From the NCBI GenBank assembly GCA_027295245.1, contig JAPULF010000155.1, positions 1-6,784 of the forward strand: a stretch of 6,784 bases of DNA, given 5' to 3'. The position numbers and the translations under genes were made by a program. How positions within the stretch are numbered: position 1 is the first letter of the stretch; each line of letters starts with the position of its first letter. The notes beneath the pieces were generated by a model. The model saw only the letters and a program-made list of their open reading frames with translations, searched no databases and had not been told where the DNA came from. Source of the DNA: Planctomycetota bacterium. GTDB taxonomy: Bacteria; Planctomycetota; Phycisphaerae; UBA1845; UTPLA1. Of this stretch, positions 5,508 to 6,784 are shown piece by piece.

Positions 5508-6712
5508 GCCGACCGGATATCGCAATCACGGGGATGGGGCTGCTAAGCCCGATCGGGCACGGGCCGGACGCTTTCTGGGACGCATTGATGACCGGCCGAT
5601 CCGGGGCTCATGTGGTCCGGTCTTTTGACACCTCCAATCTCCCAAGACGTATAGCCTGCGAAATAGACTCACTCCCCCCTGCCTCCGCCGAGTTTGACGG
5701 CGGTCGATTCGGGGCCGGGCGTTGCGGCACAATGGCGCTTCTCGCTGTGCAGGCGGCCTTGATCGACGCCGGGCTTTCGATCTCGGACATGCGCGGCCGG
5801 CGGGTCGCGGTGGTAGTCGGGACGACCATGGGGGAATTCGAATTCATCGAATCCGCGTACGACGACCTCGCCGGACAACCGGCCTCGCCGGAGATTTTCG
5901 ACAAGGCGGTCAACAATCCCGCGGGACGACTCTCCCAAATCGTCGCCGAAGCCATCGGCCGCCCGGACGCCGCCGCCATCGATGCCTATGGGGCGTGTGC
6001 CGCCGGCAACATGGCTTTGATCACCGCGATGCAAATGCTGCGAGCCGATGAGTGTGACCTGGTCCTGGCCGGAGGCGCGGACGCCTTCAGTCGATTCGCC
6101 TTCGTCGGATTCATGCGCAACCGTGTGATGGCCAAGGAGGCCTGCCGGCCCTACGACAAGGAGCGCGACGGACTGCTTGTCGCCGAAGGCGCCGCGATGT
6201 TCGTGGTCGAACGGGCCCGCGATGCGTCGGGTCAGAGCCGACACGCCCGGTTGCTAGGCGGCGCAACCTCGTGCGACGCCTTCAATCCGACGCAGCCGCG
6301 GCCCGATGGAAACGGCATAGCCGCCGCCGTCCAATGCGCCGCACGCGATGCCGGCGTGTCCGAACGAAGGGTCGACTATCTCTGCTCGCACGGGACCGGA
6401 ACGCCGCGTAATGACCTCACCGAATGGAAGGCCATCGACCGGATGTTCGCGCCGGAAACCCCGTTCAGTTCGATCAAGGCCCTGACCGGACACACCATGG
6501 GGGCGGCAGGGGCCTTGGAAGCGGCCGCATGCATCCTGGCCTTGAAACACCAGCGACTGGTTCCGAATTGGAACATGAAGAATCCGGCGGCCGAATTTGC
6601 AACCCGGCCGGTCGAACGCCCCGACGCCGCCGACTTGGAATGCGTCGCCAATCTCTCCTTCGGATTCGGGGGCTACAACAGTTGCCTGTTCTTGGACCGG
6701 GGTGACGCATGA
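5504..6712 (+). CDS. Beta-ketoacyl-ACP synthase (FabF/KS-alpha type), catalytically intact
   Basis: This 402-residue thiolase-fold condensing enzyme is close to the usual FabF length of about 410. It would catalyse decarboxylative Claisen condensation of malonyl-ACP with an ACP-bound acyl chain. The opening IAITGMGLLSPIG (6-18) is typical of the KAS family. The active-site Cys165 lies in YGACAAGN (162-169). His296 is in SHGTGTPRND (295-304), where most FabF proteins have HGTST. Lys325 and His330 are in KALTGHTMGAAG (325-336), and the C-terminal GFGGYN (387-392) is present. The Cys-His-His triad is therefore complete. The GTG start at 5504 puts the KAS N-terminus at the expected length. The gene is followed through ATGA by a second ketosynthase, as in KS-alpha/KS-beta pairs of type II polyketide and aryl-polyene systems. 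Divergence from housekeeping FabF and the DUF1702 neighbour favour a specialised pathway. The starter unit and chain length cannot be inferred. Confidence 0.93.
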   Translation: MSRPDIAITGMGLLSPIGHGPDAFWDALMTGRSGAHVVRSFDTSNLPRRIACEIDSLPPASAEFDGGRFGAGRCGTMALLAVQAALIDAGLSISDMRGRRVAVVVGTTMGEFEFIESAYDDLAGQPASPEIFDKAVNNPAGRLSQIVAEAIGRPDAAAIDAYGACAAGNMALITAMQMLRADECDLVLAGGADAFSRFAFVGFMRNRVMAKEACRPYDKERDGLLVAEGAAMFVVERARDASGQSRHARLLGGATSCDAFNPTQPRPDGNGIAAAVQCAARDAGVSERRVDYLCSHGTGTPRNDLTEWKAIDRMFAPETPFSSIKALTGHTMGAAGALEAAACILALKHQRLVPNWNMKNPAAEFATRPVERPDAADLECVANLSFGFGGYNSCLFLDRGDA

Positions 6713-6784
6713 CAACGTCCCGGCGCGTGGTCATTACCGGTGTCGGCACCGTGAACGCACTGGCGGCGGACGCGCTGTCAACCT
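6709..6784 (+). CDS. Second beta-ketoacyl synthase-like protein, N-terminus only
   Basis: Only 25 codons fit before the window ends. They include RRVVITGVGTVNAL (5-18), the first beta-strand and loop characteristic of beta-ketoacyl synthases. The ATG overlaps the preceding stop as ATGA, and GGGGTGA (6699-6705) three bases upstream is a good Shine-Dalgarno. Position directly after an intact ketosynthase suggests either a chain-length factor (KS-beta) or a second active condensing enzyme. The residue at the active-site cysteine position would decide, and it lies beyond the window. Confidence 0.8.
   Translation, partial: MTTSRRVVITGVGTVNALAADALST

Noticed and set aside
1..6784. tRNA/rRNA genes, CRISPR arrays, insertion sequences or attachment sites
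   Set aside because: No cloverleaf, spaced direct repeats, transposase motifs or terminal inverted repeats were seen on either strand.

Overview
This is a GC-rich bacterial window (visibly above 60% G+C; GTG and TTG starts are used as well as ATG). It looks chromosomal and tightly packed. A TPR lipoprotein, a Dev/MacB-type exporter and ketosynthase genes would fit a planctomycete or another diderm, GC-rich, environmental lineage. No marker gene fixes the phylum, so this is a weak inference. The exporter's periplasmic adaptor and the lipoprotein both argue for a cell with an outer membrane.

Layout. Positions 1-701 (minus strand) hold the N-terminal 233 residues of a TPR-repeat lipoprotein whose C-terminus lies outside the window. 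A 223-bp divergent spacer (702-924) follows. Positions 925-3914 (plus strand) form a two-gene exporter operon. It encodes a DevC/FtsX-type permease and then, through an ATGA overlap, a single 620-residue polypeptide that fuses the ABC ATPase (DevA-like) to a membrane helix and a complete HlyD/DevB-like adaptor. A 239-bp spacer (3915-4153) contains a credible sigma-70-type promoter with an inverted repeat over the predicted transcription start.

Positions 4154-6784 form a second, strongly coupled plus-strand operon: a membrane-anchored DUF1702-like protein, an acyl carrier protein, an intact beta-ketoacyl-ACP synthase, and the first 25 codons of a second ketosynthase. Consecutive genes overlap by ATGA or GTGA. 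Between the carrier protein and the first ketosynthase, a 9-codon micro-ORF bridges the gap with such an overlap at each end.

Together, the downstream operon looks like the start of a type II fatty-acid/polyketide-like pathway: carrier protein, tandem ketosynthases and a DUF1702 protein. The adjacent exporter belongs to the family that exports glycolipids (DevBCA) or macrolides and lipids (MacAB). A plausible reading is synthesis plus export of an acyl or polyketide-derived envelope molecule. The product is unknown and the link between the two operons rests on adjacency only. The two most notable features are the ATPase-adaptor fusion and the DUF1702-ACP-KS-KS arrangement.
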